A DNA stretch of 64,000 bases from Pseudomonadota bacterium. Lineage in GTDB: Bacteria > Pseudomonadota > Gammaproteobacteria > Burkholderiales > Casimicrobiaceae. The stretch covers positions 1 through 64,000 of the forward strand of contig JAFEDD010000002.1 in NCBI GenBank assembly GCA_018241765.1. The letters run 5' to 3'. Below the pieces are notes generated by a model that made no database searches, was not told where the DNA came from, and was given only the letters and a program-made list of their open reading frames with translations. Below, in pieces: positions 1 to 8,251 of this stretch. How positions within the stretch are numbered: position 1 is the stretch's first letter; each line of letters begins with the position of its first letter. The position numbers and the translations under genes are program-made.

Positions 1-80
1 ATGTATTTAGAGAATATCAATAGAATCGGCACACCAGCATGGTCGCCGCGAGCGTCGGCCAGATTCCCAGGCAAGATCTC

Positions 81-800
81 ATGCTCGAATTCTTCACGAC
101 GATTCACTGGGCCGCGATCGGCCAGATCATCCTCATCGATATCCTCCTGGGCGGGGACAACGCGGTCGTCATCGCGTTGGCTTGCCGCAATCTGCCGGTG
201 GCGCAGCGCACGCGGGGCATCGTGCTCGGCACGCTCGGGGCCATCGTGCTGCGTGTGGTGCTGATCGCCTTTGCCGTGACCATGCTGAACATCCCCTACC
301 TGAAAATCGTCGGTGGGCTGCTGTTGCTGTGGATCGGCATCAAGCTGTTGGTCGGCGAGGACGACGGGGAGCACAACGTCGGTGGCGCCAACACGCTGTG
401 GGCGGCGGTGAAGACCATCATCATCGCAGACCTCGTCATGAGTCTCGACAATGTCATTGCCATCGCTGGCGCCGCACAGAACACGCCGGGGCACCATCAG
501 ATGGGCTATGTGATCTTTGGGCTGCTGGTCAGCATCCCGCTGATTGTGTGGGGCTCGACGCTGGTGCTCAAACTCATCGATCGCTTCCCGGTCGTCGTCA
601 TCGCCGGCGCGGCGCTGCTCGGCTGGATCGCGGGCGGCATGATCGTGACCGACATCGGCTGGACGGAGTGGTTCGGTGCTGCCAGCACCCAGGTCAAATA
701 TGCGGCTGAAATTGCCGGGGCCGTGTGCGTTGCGGGTCTGGGCATGCTGCTCGCGCGGCGGGCGCGCAACACCGGGGGTGCCGGCGACACGACGGCCTGA
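81..800 (+). CDS. TerC/YjbE-family integral membrane protein
   Basis: TerC-superfamily membrane protein of about 239 residues, of the YjbE subgroup often annotated as a putative metal (manganese) exporter. The N-terminus carries the family signature ILLGGDNAVVIALACRNLP, and a second acidic membrane motif follows later (DLVMSLDNVIAIAGAA). Both aspartate/asparagine clusters lie in predicted membrane helices, as expected for ion transport. About seven hydrophobic segments are visible. I chose the ATG giving MLEFF because family members begin there; an ATG at 39 would add 14 unconserved residues. The family assignment is firm, the substrate is not shown by the sequence. It converges on folB with a 26-bp gap. 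Confidence 0.88.
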   Translation: MLEFFTTIHWAAIGQIILIDILLGGDNAVVIALACRNLPVAQRTRGIVLGTLGAIVLRVVLIAFAVTMLNIPYLKIVGGLLLLWIGIKLLVGEDDGEHNVGGANTLWAAVKTIIIADLVMSLDNVIAIAGAAQNTPGHHQMGYVIFGLLVSIPLIVWGSTLVLKLIDRFPVVVIAGAALLGWIAGGMIVTDIGWTEWFGAASTQVKYAAEIAGAVCVAGLGMLLARRARNTGGAGDTTA

Positions 801-826
801 GCGAGGGCGTAGCGCGCCGCGTTGCG

Positions 827-1186
827 TCAGGCGGTGCGTGTCCCGCGCTCGATGGTCACGCCCACCAGCGCCGCATGGCGGACGGCGCCCGGCTTGCCAA
901 TGGTCACCTTGACCCACGGCGCATGGAACGCTTCGATCAGCAGTTGCGCGACGTGCTCGGCCAGGCGCTCGACGGTGCGGTAGTGCAGCGTCGGCAACGT
1001 CTCGGTGAGGCGGCGCGCGATGCTGTCGTAGTTCATCAGGCCGCGCGTGCTGTCATGGCTGAAGGCTTCGCTCGACGCCGCCGCGATTTCGAGATCGATC
1101 AGCACCGGCCGCGGCGCCACGCGCTCCCAGTCGTAGACGCCCAGCGTCGTCTCGCAGCGCAGAGCGCGAATGAAAATGATGTCCAC
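827..1186 (-). CDS. folB: Dihydroneopterin aldolase
   Basis: Dihydroneopterin aldolase of folate synthesis, which cleaves 7,8-dihydroneopterin to 6-hydroxymethyl-dihydropterin and glycolaldehyde in the cytoplasm. The 119-residue product has the FolB pattern: IFIRALRCETTLGVYDWER near the start, MNYDSIARRL in the middle, TVERLAEHVAQLLIEAF with the conserved glutamate, and VKVTIGKPGAV near the end. The length matches the family. The start is a GTG giving VDIIFIRAL; no ATG lies close by, and an in-frame ATT two codons upstream is possible. The open frame runs on upstream without a recognisable domain, so a longer protein is unlikely. It is divergent from plsY, with a 75-bp gap containing TAGAAT (1234-1239 on this strand) as a possible -10. 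Confidence 0.9.
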   Translation of the reverse strand: MDIIFIRALRCETTLGVYDWERVAPRPVLIDLEIAAASSEAFSHDSTRGLMNYDSIARRLTETLPTLHYRTVERLAEHVAQLLIEAFHAPWVKVTIGKPGAVRHAALVGVTIERGTRTA

Positions 1187-1264
1187 GTCAATGCCTTCCG
1201 CCACCGCGCGTGTCGCGGCGCTACACTGCCCGCATTCTAGAGAGCGCAGGGTGGCGGCACGGTG

Positions 1265-1873
1265 ATGGCTTCGGGTGTGGACTGGTTGGCGGCGATCGTG
1301 GCCTACCTGATCGGCTCGCTGTCGTTTGCCGTCATCGTGAGTCGCGCGCTCGGGCTGCCCAACCCGCACAGCTACGGCAGCGGCAACCCCGGCGCCACCA
1401 ATGTGCTGCGCAGCGGAAGCAAGAAGGCGGCACTTCTCACCCTGCTCGGCGACACGGCGAAGGGCGTCGTTGCGGTGCTGTTGGCCCGCGCGCTGGCCCC
1501 GAGCCTTGGCATCACCACGACGGGCCTCGCGCTGGTCGCCGTCGCCGTGTTCCTCGGTCATCTGTACCCGGTTTTTTTCGCCTTCAAGGGCGGCAAGGGC
1601 GTGGCGACGGCCGCGGGCGTGCTGTGGGCGCTCGACTGGCGGCTCGGCCTCGCGCTCACGGCGATCTGGGGGCTGGTTTTTGCCGTCACTCGCGTCTCGT
1701 CGCTGTCGGCGCTGATCGGCGCGGCGGCGACGCCGCTGCTCGGCTATGTCTTTTTTGGGCCGGGCGCGCTGTTTGCGGCGACGGTCGTGATGGCGCTGTT
1801 GCTGATCTGGCGGCATCGCGCCAACATGCGGCGGCTCGCCTCGGGCGAGGAAGCCGCGTTCAAGAGGCGCTGA
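1265..1873 (+). CDS. plsY: Acyl-phosphate glycerol-3-phosphate acyltransferase PlsY
   Basis: Membrane acyltransferase that transfers an acyl group from acyl-phosphate to glycerol-3-phosphate, the first step of phospholipid synthesis in the PlsX/PlsY route. The roughly 202-residue protein shows the three PlsY motifs: [14 protein letters not shown], then LLGDTAKG, then [21 protein letters not shown]. Several hydrophobic helices separate them. An ATG at 1265 follows directly on a GTG at 1262; either may be used. The 3' end overlaps the 3' end of convergent tsaD by 14 bp. The window also carries plsB (61.9 kb), so this organism appears to have both G3P acyltransferase types. Confidence 0.95.
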   Translation: MASGVDWLAAIVAYLIGSLSFAVIVSRALGLPNPHSYGSGNPGATNVLRSGSKKAALLTLLGDTAKGVVAVLLARALAPSLGITTTGLALVAVAVFLGHLYPVFFAFKGGKGVATAAGVLWALDWRLGLALTAIWGLVFAVTRVSSLSALIGAAATPLLGYVFFGPGALFAATVVMALLLIWRHRANMRRLASGEEAAFKRR

Positions 1874-3002
1874 GCGGCGGCGCAAGCTCCGTCAACGCCC
1901 AGCGCGGCCGCACATTCACCGCATAGTCGCAGCGCGCCTCCGCGAGCCGCAGCGCGCCGACGTGCGCGATCATCGCCCCGTTGTCGGTGCACAGCGCGAG
2001 CGGCGGATGAAACACCTGGGCACCGAAGCCGGCTGCGCCCTGGGCGAGCGCCGTGCGCAGTCGCGCGTTGGCGCCGACGCCGCCGGCCACCACCAGTTGC
2101 CGCAGGCCGGTCTCGCGCAACGCGGCGAGCGACTTGGCGACCAGCACATCGACGATCGCCGCCTGCACGCTGGCGGCAAGATCGGCGCGTCTCGGATGCG
2201 TCGGCGGCAACTGCGGTTGCGGCAGCGACACGGCGCCGCGCGCCGGCAGTGGCGTGCCGCACAGGCGGCGCACCTCGTTGGCGACGGCCGTTTTCAACCC
2301 CGCGAAGCTGAAATCGAGGTTGCCCGAGTGCAGCAGCGGCCGCGGCAGCGCAAACGCCGTCGCGTCTCCGGTTTCGGCCAGCCGCGCGAGCAGCGGCCCG
2401 CCGGGGTAGTCGAGCCCGAGCAGCTTCGCCGATTTGTCGAAGGCTTCGCCGGCGGCATCGTCGATGCTCTCGCCGAGCAGCCGGTAGCGGCCGACGCCGT
2501 CGACACGCATCAGTTGCGTGTGCCCCCCCGACACCAAGAGCGCGACGAACGGGAAGCGCGGCGCCGGGTCGGCCAGGAGCGGCGACAGCAGATGCCCCTC
2601 CATGTGGTGCACCGGCAGCACCGGTTTGCGCCACGCGAAGGCGAGGCTTGCGGCCAACTGGGCGCCGACCAAGAGCGCCCCGGCGAGGCCCGGCCCCTGC
2701 GTGTAGGCGAGTGCTTGCACATCGTCCTGTGTTGCACCTGCCTCGCGCAGCGTCTGCGCGATCAGCCGCAGGCCGTAGCGGATGTGGTCGCGGCTTGCCA
2801 GTTCCGGCACCACGCCGCCGTAGGGCGCGTGCAGCGCCACCTGCGAATGCAGCGCCTCGGCGACGATGCGGCCGCTGGCCGGATCGAACAGCGCCACCCC
2901 CGTCTCGTCGCACGACGATTCGACGCCGAGCACGAGGCCGCGTCCCTGCGCCGACGGCGTCGGGGCGGGGTGTTGCGTGGTGTCGCTTGAATTCATTGCC
3001 AT
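1860..3002 (-). CDS. tsaD: tRNA N6-threonylcarbamoyladenosine synthase TsaD
   Basis: TsaD (Gcp/YgjD), the ASKHA-fold subunit that transfers the threonylcarbamoyl group to A37 of ANN-decoding tRNAs, with TsaB/TsaE. Hallmarks are [15 protein letters not shown] at the N-terminus, the metal-binding [49 protein letters not shown] and [10 protein letters not shown]. Two ATGs are possible (3002, MAMNSS; 2996, MNSS). A -10-like TAATAT lies 8 nt before 3002, so the message may be leaderless or nearly so. It is divergent from rpsU, an arrangement common in proteobacteria, and the two genes share an AT-rich promoter core. Confidence 0.95.
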   Translation of the reverse strand: MAMNSSDTTQHPAPTPSAQGRGLVLGVESSCDETGVALFDPASGRIVAEALHSQVALHAPYGGVVPELASRDHIRYGLRLIAQTLREAGATQDDVQALAYTQGPGLAGALLVGAQLAASLAFAWRKPVLPVHHMEGHLLSPLLADPAPRFPFVALLVSGGHTQLMRVDGVGRYRLLGESIDDAAGEAFDKSAKLLGLDYPGGPLLARLAETGDATAFALPRPLLHSGNLDFSFAGLKTAVANEVRRLCGTPLPARGAVSLPQPQLPPTHPRRADLAASVQAAIVDVLVAKSLAALRETGLRQLVVAGGVGANARLRTALAQGAAGFGAQVFHPPLALCTDNGAMIAHVGALRLAEARCDYAVNVRPRWALTELAPPLSAS

Positions 3003-3015
3003 TTCGCGGTATATT
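2987..3015 (+). promoter_or_regulatory. Sigma70-type promoter of rpsU
   Basis: TTGAAT (2987-2992) and TATATT (3010-3015) are separated by exactly 17 bp. This is the best vegetative promoter match I found in the window. The transcript would start near 3022, about 37 nt before the rpsU ATG. The -10 overlaps the -10-like TAATAT on the other strand in front of tsaD, so the two promoters probably compete. Confidence 0.65.
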
Positions 3016-3016
3016 A
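3011..3016 (-). promoter_or_regulatory. -10-like hexamer of tsaD (leaderless-type)
   Basis: TAATAT read on the minus strand ends 8 nt before the tsaD ATG at 3002. This spacing places the transcription start at or next to the start codon. I see no good -35. Inferred from spacing only. Confidence 0.35.
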
Positions 3017-3058
3017 CCCGGCTACTCAGCACCAACACGCCGTCGGCAACACTTCCGC

Positions 3059-3268
3059 ATGATCATCAAAGTCCGCGAAAACGAACCTTTCGAAGTGGCG
3101 ATGCGCCGCTTCAAGCGCGCCATCGAGAAAACCGGCCTCCTCACCGAGCTTCGCGCCCGCGAGTTCTACGAAAAGCCGACCGCCGAGCGCAAGCGCAAAC
3201 ACGCCGCTGCCTGCAAGCGCCATTTCAAGCGCATCCGCAGCATGCAGCTGCCGCCGAAGCTCTACTGA
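3059..3268 (+). CDS. rpsU: 30S ribosomal protein S21
   Basis: Small ribosomal subunit protein bS21, 69 residues, needed for the 30S platform and initiation. The sequence is typical: [20 protein letters not shown], an arginine/lysine-rich middle ([20 protein letters not shown]) and a basic C-terminus ending in MQLPPKLY. The start is the only suitable ATG and sits 37 nt behind a strong promoter. A GC-rich perfect palindrome followed by TTTTC separates it from yqeY, which probably attenuates read-through so that S21 is made in excess. Confidence 0.97.
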   Translation: MIIKVRENEPFEVAMRRFKRAIEKTGLLTELRAREFYEKPTAERKRKHAAACKRHFKRIRSMQLPPKLY

Positions 3269-3297
3269 TCTCTCGTTGCGTTTGCTGAGTCTGGAGG

Positions 3298-3320
3298 CGG
3301 CCCCGATCGGGGCCGTTTTC
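3298..3320 (+). terminator. Intercistronic hairpin/attenuator between rpsU and yqeY
   Basis: An 18-nt perfect GC-rich palindrome (3298-3315, arms CGGCCCCGA and its complement) is followed by TTTTC. It has the shape of an intrinsic terminator, weak because the T-tract is short. It lies between rpsU and yqeY, where partial termination would separate their expression levels. Confidence 0.55.
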
Positions 3321-3353
3321 GTTGGTGCGTCGCACCGAACGAAAGGGAAACCC

Positions 3354-3809
3354 ATGTCGCTGAAAGAAACCATCACCCAGGATATGAAGACCGCCATGAA
3401 GGCGGGCGACAGCGCGCGGCTGGGCACCATCCGCATGCTGCTCGCGGCCATGAAGCAGCGCGAAGTCGACGAGCGCATCACGCTCAGCGATGCCGACATC
3501 GTGGCGCTGGTCGAAAAGGCCATCAAGCAGCGCCGCGAGGCCATCGCGCAGTTCACCGCCGGTGCGCGCGCCGACCTGGTGGCCAAGGAGACGGCGGAAA
3601 TCGCCGTGCTCACGCCCTATCTGCCGGCGCAGATGAGCGAGGCGGAGATCGACACCGTGATCGCGGCGGCCATCGCCGACGTCGCGGCGAGCGGCGCGAG
3701 TGGCAACGCGGCGATGGGCAAAGTCATGGCCATCGTCAAGCCCAAGCTCGCCGGCCGGGCCGACATGAGCGCCGTCTCGGCGCGTGTGAAGGCGCGGCTG
3801 GGCGGTTGA
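3354..3809 (+). CDS. GatB/YqeY-domain protein
   Basis: YqeY-family protein of 151 residues, related to the C-terminal domain of the GatB subunit of tRNA-dependent amidotransferase. It starts MSLKETITQDMKTAMKAGD, followed by ARLGTIRMLLAAMKQREVD and the family PYLPAQMSEAEI segment; the C-terminus has GKVMAIVKPKLAGRADMSAV. The ATG is preceded by GAAAGGGAAACCC, a fair ribosome site. The biological role is not established; the usual position is after rpsU and before dnaG/rpoD. Here dnaG and rpoD are absent, so the classical macromolecular-synthesis operon is broken after yqeY. Confidence 0.9.
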   Translation: MSLKETITQDMKTAMKAGDSARLGTIRMLLAAMKQREVDERITLSDADIVALVEKAIKQRREAIAQFTAGARADLVAKETAEIAVLTPYLPAQMSEAEIDTVIAAAIADVAASGASGNAAMGKVMAIVKPKLAGRADMSAVSARVKARLGG

Positions 3810-3836
3810 GCCGTCCGCTGCGACCGCGCCGCCCGC

Positions 3837-4166
3837 TCAGCCAGCGTCGGTTCGCCGCCGCGCCCGCGCTTCGCGCAGCAACGCCATGCGTTGCAGCAGC
3901 GCCCGCGCCTTCGCGCTCTGCGCCTCGCCGCGCGCATCGAGCCCTCGCCACTCGATTTCGAGCGCAGCCAGCGCGCGCAACTCGGCCACCTCCGGCGGCG
4001 TGAATCCGGCATGTTTCAGCACGCGGTGGAGCGCGCGCACCTCGGGCGGCACCAGCGGCTCGACATCGAGATCGAGCGGCGCGCCTTCCCCCGGCAACGC
4101 GGTCAATTCGCCCCGACGCACGGCGTCGCTGACGCGTCGTTCGGCGATGATGTCGGCCCAGTGCAT
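3837..4166 (-). CDS. DUF1992 (DnaJ-related) protein
   Basis: 109-residue cytoplasmic protein of the DUF1992 family. Family members are sometimes called DnaJ-homologue subfamily C member 28-like, though no J domain is present here. The conserved core is at the N-terminus: WADIIAERRVSDAVRRGE, LPGEGAPLDLD, then VPPEVRALHRVLKHAGFTPPEV. The rest is a basic helical tail. Function unknown. The start is the single good ATG; a 21-bp perfect palindrome lies 30 bp upstream. It converges on yqeY. Confidence 0.8.
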   Translation of the reverse strand: MHWADIIAERRVSDAVRRGELTALPGEGAPLDLDVEPLVPPEVRALHRVLKHAGFTPPEVAELRALAALEIEWRGLDARGEAQSAKARALLQRMALLREARARRRTDAG

Positions 4167-4195
4167 GAAACGTTGGCGTTGCTGCGAGTGATTCG

Positions 4196-4216
4196 TTGCG
4201 TAACTATGTTACGCAA
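4196..4216. promoter_or_regulatory. 21-bp perfect palindrome, possible operator
   Basis: TTGCGTAAC-TAT-GTTACGCAA is a perfect 9-bp inverted repeat with a 3-bp centre, 30 bp upstream of the DUF1992 start. Its length and symmetry suit a dimeric repressor such as a TetR-type protein. No regulator gene is adjacent, so the binding partner is unknown. It lies about 35 bp outside the REP array and does not resemble the array units. Confidence 0.35.
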
Positions 4217-4249
4217 GCTCCGCATAACCTCTCACCGCCAAGGGCCGCA

Positions 4250-5193
4250 GCGGGCTCGACCGCGCTGGGTCGCGTTCGATGACCGGTGGCGGTGATCAAC
4301 CGCACGAAAGCGACGTCAAGCCGTCGCCTACAGCCTGTAGGCGCGGGCTTGACCGCGCTTGGCTGCCTTCGACGACCGCTGGCAATGACCAACCCCACAA
4401 AAGCGACGTCAAGCCGTCGCCTACAACACGTAGGCGCGGGCTCGACCGCGCTGGGTCGCGTTCGATGACCGGTGGCGGTGATCGACCGCACGAAAGCGAC
4501 GTCAAGCCGTCGCCTACAACACGTAGGAGCGGGCTTGACCGCGCTGGGTTGCGTTCGATGACCGGTGGGGTTGATCAACCCCACGCAAGCGACGTCAAGC
4601 CGTCGCCTACAACCTGTAGGAGCGGGCTTGACCGCGCTTGGCTGCGTTCGATGACCGGTGGCGACGATCAACCCCACGCAAGCGACGTCAAGCCGTCGCC
4701 TACAACACGTAGGCGCGGGCTCGACCGCGCTGGGTTGCGTTCGATGACCGGTGGGGTTGATCAACCCCACGAAAGCGACGTCAAGCCGTCGCCTACAACA
4801 CGTAGGCGCGGGCTCGACCGCGCTGGGTCGCGTTCGATGACCGGTGGCGGTGATCGACCGCACGAAAGCGACGTCAAGCCGTCGCCTACGACATGTAGGC
4901 GCGGGCTTGACCGCGCTGGGCTGCGTTCGATGACCGGCGGCGAGAACAACCGCACGAAAGCGACGTCAAGCCGTCGCCTACAACACGTAGGAGCGGGCTT
5001 GACCGCGCTTGGCTGCATTCGACGACCGCTGGCGATGACCAACCCCACGAAAGCGACGTCAAGCCGTCGCCTACAGCCGGTAGGCGCGGGCTTGACCGCG
5101 CTTGGCTGCGTTCGATGGCCGGTGGCGATAGCCGCACGAAAGCGACGTCAAGCCGTCGCCTACAGCGCGTAGGCGCGGGCTTGACCGCGCTGG
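4250..5193. repeat. Tandem REPIN/BIME-like array, about ten 93-bp units
   Basis: Ten copies of a unit start (CGACGTCAAG) at 4311, 4404, 4497, 4590, 4683, 4776, 4869, 4961, 5054 and 5143. The period is 93 bp with one 92 and one 89; a half unit precedes the first. Each unit holds two inverted REP-like hairpins. The minus-strand one is GTAG plus stem GCGACG/CGTCGC; the plus-strand one is GTAG plus stem GCGCGG/CCGCGC. Both share the loop GCTTGA or GCTCGA. The two GTAG heads face each other across a variable 5-nt spacer, and a roughly 44-bp linker completes the unit. Because 93 is divisible by three, long open frames appear on both strands; I judge them non-coding. Confidence 0.88.
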
Positions 5194-5227
5194 CCGAACG
5201 CTTTCCGCAGTTGCCGTTCGTCGTGCC

Positions 5228-5335
5228 GCTCGGCATCCATGACAGGCTTCCCGCGCGAAAACGTGCCAAGTCGACTTCAGCGGCATTTCGCTTGCAAGCC
5301 CGTCATGGACGCCATTTCAGCAACAAGCTGATGAC
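5228..5335. repeat. Interspersed palindromic repeat, copy 1
   Basis: Imperfect long palindrome centred on AAGTCGACTT (5268-5277). The left arm contains GGCATCCATGACAGGCTT, the right arm GCAAGCCCGTCATGGACGCC. The outer left end is eroded. It lies directly behind the REP array and in front of the frameshifted secreted-protein gene. Confidence 0.75.
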
Positions 5336-5508
5336 GATGCGGTGCTGCCGATACAACATCCCGCCTCGCTCCTGCCGTCCTTCCGAAGGCGCTTGATGCG
5401 CGTCAAGCACGATCCGCCTGAACGCGCCCAGACTGATCGGATGCGATGGTGCCGCGCTCGTCCCCGTCACCGGCACTGTGGCGCCTGACGAACCCTGACC
5501 GGAAGACG

Positions 5509-6135
5509 ATGATGGCAAACTCCTCGAGCGTTCATGTTCATTCACGCTGGCGCAATCGCTGGCTCGCGATGCTCGGCTGCATCGGCGCGCTGATCTGCAC
5601 CGGCCCGCTCGTCGCGCAGCCGCTCGGCTGGCAGCATGGCATCGCGTTGCGAGTCATTCCGGCCACCAGCGTTGCCGACTTGCAGGTGCGACTCGAACTG
5701 AACAGCGACACGTTCGACTACGGCAAGGCCAAGGCCGACGGCAGCGACCTGCGCGTGTACGCCGGCAGCACCGAGCTCGCGTACTGGATCGAAAGCTGGA
5801 ACCCGACGGGCGTCTCGACGCTGTGGGTCAAGGTGCCAACCGTCGGCACCCGTGCGCTCACCCTCTACTTCGGCAACCCCGCGGCGAGCGCGGTCAGCAG
5901 TGGCGCGGCCACCTTCGAACTGTTCGACGATTTCGAATCGCTCGACGCGTGGACGTTGCGCACGCAGGCCACCGGCACCGCGGTGCAGACCACGTTCGAC
6001 GGGCACAGCGTGGCGCAACTCACCTCGCCCGACATGGGCAACGGCAGCGTGCTGACGCGTCCGTTCGCGGCCAGCGGCGCCACCGGCCATGTCATCGAAA
6101 CGCGCGCGCTGCGGGCCCGCAGGGTTCGGGATTGA
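5509..6135 (+). pseudogene. Secreted DUF2341-type protein, 5' part before frameshift
   Basis: N-terminal part of a large exported protein. It begins MMANSSSVHVHSRWRNRW with a signal peptide whose hydrophobic core (LAMLGCIGALICTGPLVAQ) suggests cleavage after VAQ. A DUF2341-like jelly-roll module follows: QVRLELNSDTFDYGKA, DLRVYAGSTELAYWIESW, LTLYFGNPAAS, then FELFDDFESLDAW. The frame stops at 6135, but the fold clearly continues in the +1-shifted frame (GFGIDGILVGFTDGS) at about 6105-6130, in a run of GC-rich repeats (CGCGCGCGCTGCGGGCCCGC). A one-base gain (or two-base loss) would explain it. It may be a real mutation or a sequencing error. ATGs at 5509 and 5512 are both possible. Confidence 0.65.
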
Positions 6136-7933
6136 CGGCATCCTGGTCGGCTTTACCGACGGCAGCCTCTACGCGACCTACTCTGACCTGCCCGACAACG
6201 GCTATGTCGGTTATCTGTTTCGCCACGGCAACATCCGCTCCGGATTGCTGCGCAACGTCGCCGGCGGCGGCGCGGGCAGCGGCGAGTGGAACGTCGTCGA
6301 CAGTGGCGTTGCCGACCAATGGTATGTCGGCGGTCTGCGCTGGATCGGCGACACGCTGACATCGGAGCGTGACCGCCGGGCGCTGGTGTCGGCGCCGGCA
6401 CAGGCGTTCGCCACGCTGAGTCACCTGCACATTTCCACCCTCGCCAGCGTCTGGAACTTCGACTGGGTGCTGGTGCGCAAGGCGGCGGCGAGCGACAGCG
6501 TCGCCACGCCGGTGACACCGCTGCTCTACGCCGCCAATCATTCAGCCCACTCCGTGACCGTGCACGAACGTCGCGACGCGGGCGATCAGCCGCCCCTGAA
6601 AACCTATGGTGGCCTCTACACACCGACCTGCGCGTTTGTTGCCGGCGACGAGTTGTTCGTGACCAATCATCAGGCCCACAACATCACCGTGCACGACGTC
6701 GATGCACCCGGTGATGCTCCGCCGAAACGCTACATCATGGGCAACCTCTACTACCCGGCGCACTGCTGGGTCGACCACGGCGAGCTCTATGTGGCCAACG
6801 CCAACGGCGGCAATGTGCAGGTCTACGACAGCCGCGACCACGGCGAGGACGTCGTGCCCAAGCGGGTGCTGAACGTGCAGGCACGTGGACTCGCCGTCCA
6901 TGGCGACGAATTGATCCTGCCGCTGGATCCTTCCGTGACGGCCGGCGACAGCATCCACATCTACCCGAAGAGCGCCAGCAGCCCGGCCTCTCCGTCGCGC
7001 ATCATCAGCGGCAGCAACACGCAGCTTGCCGGCCTGATTGGCGTGCATGCATCCGACGGTGAGCTCTTCGTCGTGACCAGTGGCGCCGTGCGTGTGTTCA
7101 ACCTCGGCGATGACGGCAACGTCGCGCCGAAGCGCTCGATCACCGGCGCACAGACCGGGTTCGCCTTTCCGACCGCCGTGTGGGTGATCGGCGAGGAACT
7201 CTTCGTCGCCGATGCCAACAGCAACCGGATCAGCGTGTTCAACCGCAACGACAGCGGCGACGTGGCGCCGAAGCGGGTCATCACGGGCGCCGCGACGGGT
7301 CTGAACTACCCCTACCACCTCACGTTTGCCGTATCCACGCTCAGCATCACCCGCACCGGAAGCGGCGGCGGCACGGTCAGCAGCAGCGACGCGCAGATTG
7401 CCTGTGGTGCGACCTGCGCGCACCCGTACGCCAACGGCAGTACCGTGACGATCAGCGCGACCGCCGACGCGGGCTCGGTGTTCACCGGCTGGCTCGGTGC
7501 GTGCACGGGGCGCGCCGACTGCAAACTCACGATCAACGCCGCGACGGCGGTCACTGCCACCTTCGCGCCGGAACCGCTCGCGCAATACACGGCAAACATC
7601 GACGACAACGCGGGCTATGAGGCGGCCCACGATGGGTTGCTGGCGATGCGCTATCTGTTCGGCGTACGCGGCCTTGCGCTGACGGACCATGCGCTCGGCC
7701 CCCTTGCCGCGCGGACCGACCCCGACACGCTGGCCGGCTATCTCGACGATATGCGCCCGTTGCTCGACTTCGATGGCGACGGCAGCGTTGCCGCCACCAC
7801 CGATGGTCTGCTGCTGATGCGCTACCTGCTCGGTCTGCGCGGCGACGCGCTGATCGCCGGCGCGCTCGGCGGCGCGGCCACCCGAACCACGGCCGCCGCC
7901 ATCGAACAGGCCATTGGCGCCGTCGTGCCGTAG
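6089..7933 (+). pseudogene. Secreted DUF2341/propeller/dockerin-like protein, 3' part after frameshift
   Basis: C-terminal part of the same protein; an ATG exists at 6089 but the natural N-terminus is upstream across the frameshift. After the rest of the DUF2341-like module come about six beta-propeller-type repeats from about residue 145 (ELFVTNHQAHNITVH, ELYVANANGGNVQVY, ELFVADANSNRISVF, each followed by a PKR strand). An InlB-B-type bacterial repeat follows from about residue 418 (GSGGGTVSSSDAQIACG, SVFTGWLGACTG). The end carries two dockerin-like calcium repeats (a degenerate one, then DFDGDGSVAATTDGLLLMRYLLGLRG, shown here in part as family pattern). Likely extracellular; ligand unknown. 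Downstream is palindromic repeat copy 2. Confidence 0.7.
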
Positions 7934-8016
7934 GGAAGCATCGCGGACTGTTCTGCGCTGCTGCGGGCTCGGGCGCTTTGTGCTGCGGAGGCGATCCTCG
8001 TGCGTGCTTTCCAAGC

Positions 8017-8142
8017 CATCAACTTTCCATGAAAAGCCGCATCCACAACGGGCTTGCAGCGCGAAAACGCGCGAAGTCGACTATTCACGAAACGACGCGC
8101 CAAGCCTGTCATGAATGCGCCTTTCAGCAAAAAGCCATTGAC
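8017..8142. repeat. Interspersed palindromic repeat, copy 2
   Basis: Full-length copy between the dockerin-like gene and gabD. Left arm: TTTCCATGAAAAGCCGCATCC then ACAACGGGCTTG. Centre: AGTCGACT (8075-8082). Right arm: CAAGCCTGTCATGAATGCGC followed by CTTTCAGCAAAAAG. The element ends in ATTGAC. Confidence 0.8.
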
Positions 8143-8251
8143 CCGATCAGTGCGGAATTTGGTTCGTCCCCGCCGCCGACCGGCGAGCGCTTGCGGATAA
8201 TGGCCCGGCGCCGTCCGTCCCGCTGACGGCCGAGACGTGGAGTGACCTGCC

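Noticed and set aside
1-80. Possible manganese riboswitch (yybP-ykoY type) in front of the TerC-family gene
   Set aside because: Only about 80 bases precede the gene and I could not find the conserved stem and loop bases.
4204-5172. Long open frames of about 220-300 codons on both strands over the repeat array, with repeated Pro/Arg/Asp-rich blocks
   Set aside because: The 93-bp unit is a multiple of three, so any stop-free frame stays open in every unit. Both strands and several frames are open alike, units contain palindromic hairpins, and no start with a ribosome site is present.
4250-5193. CRISPR array
   Set aside because: Spacers are not unique: the whole 93-bp unit is repeated, including the linker, and no cas gene is near.
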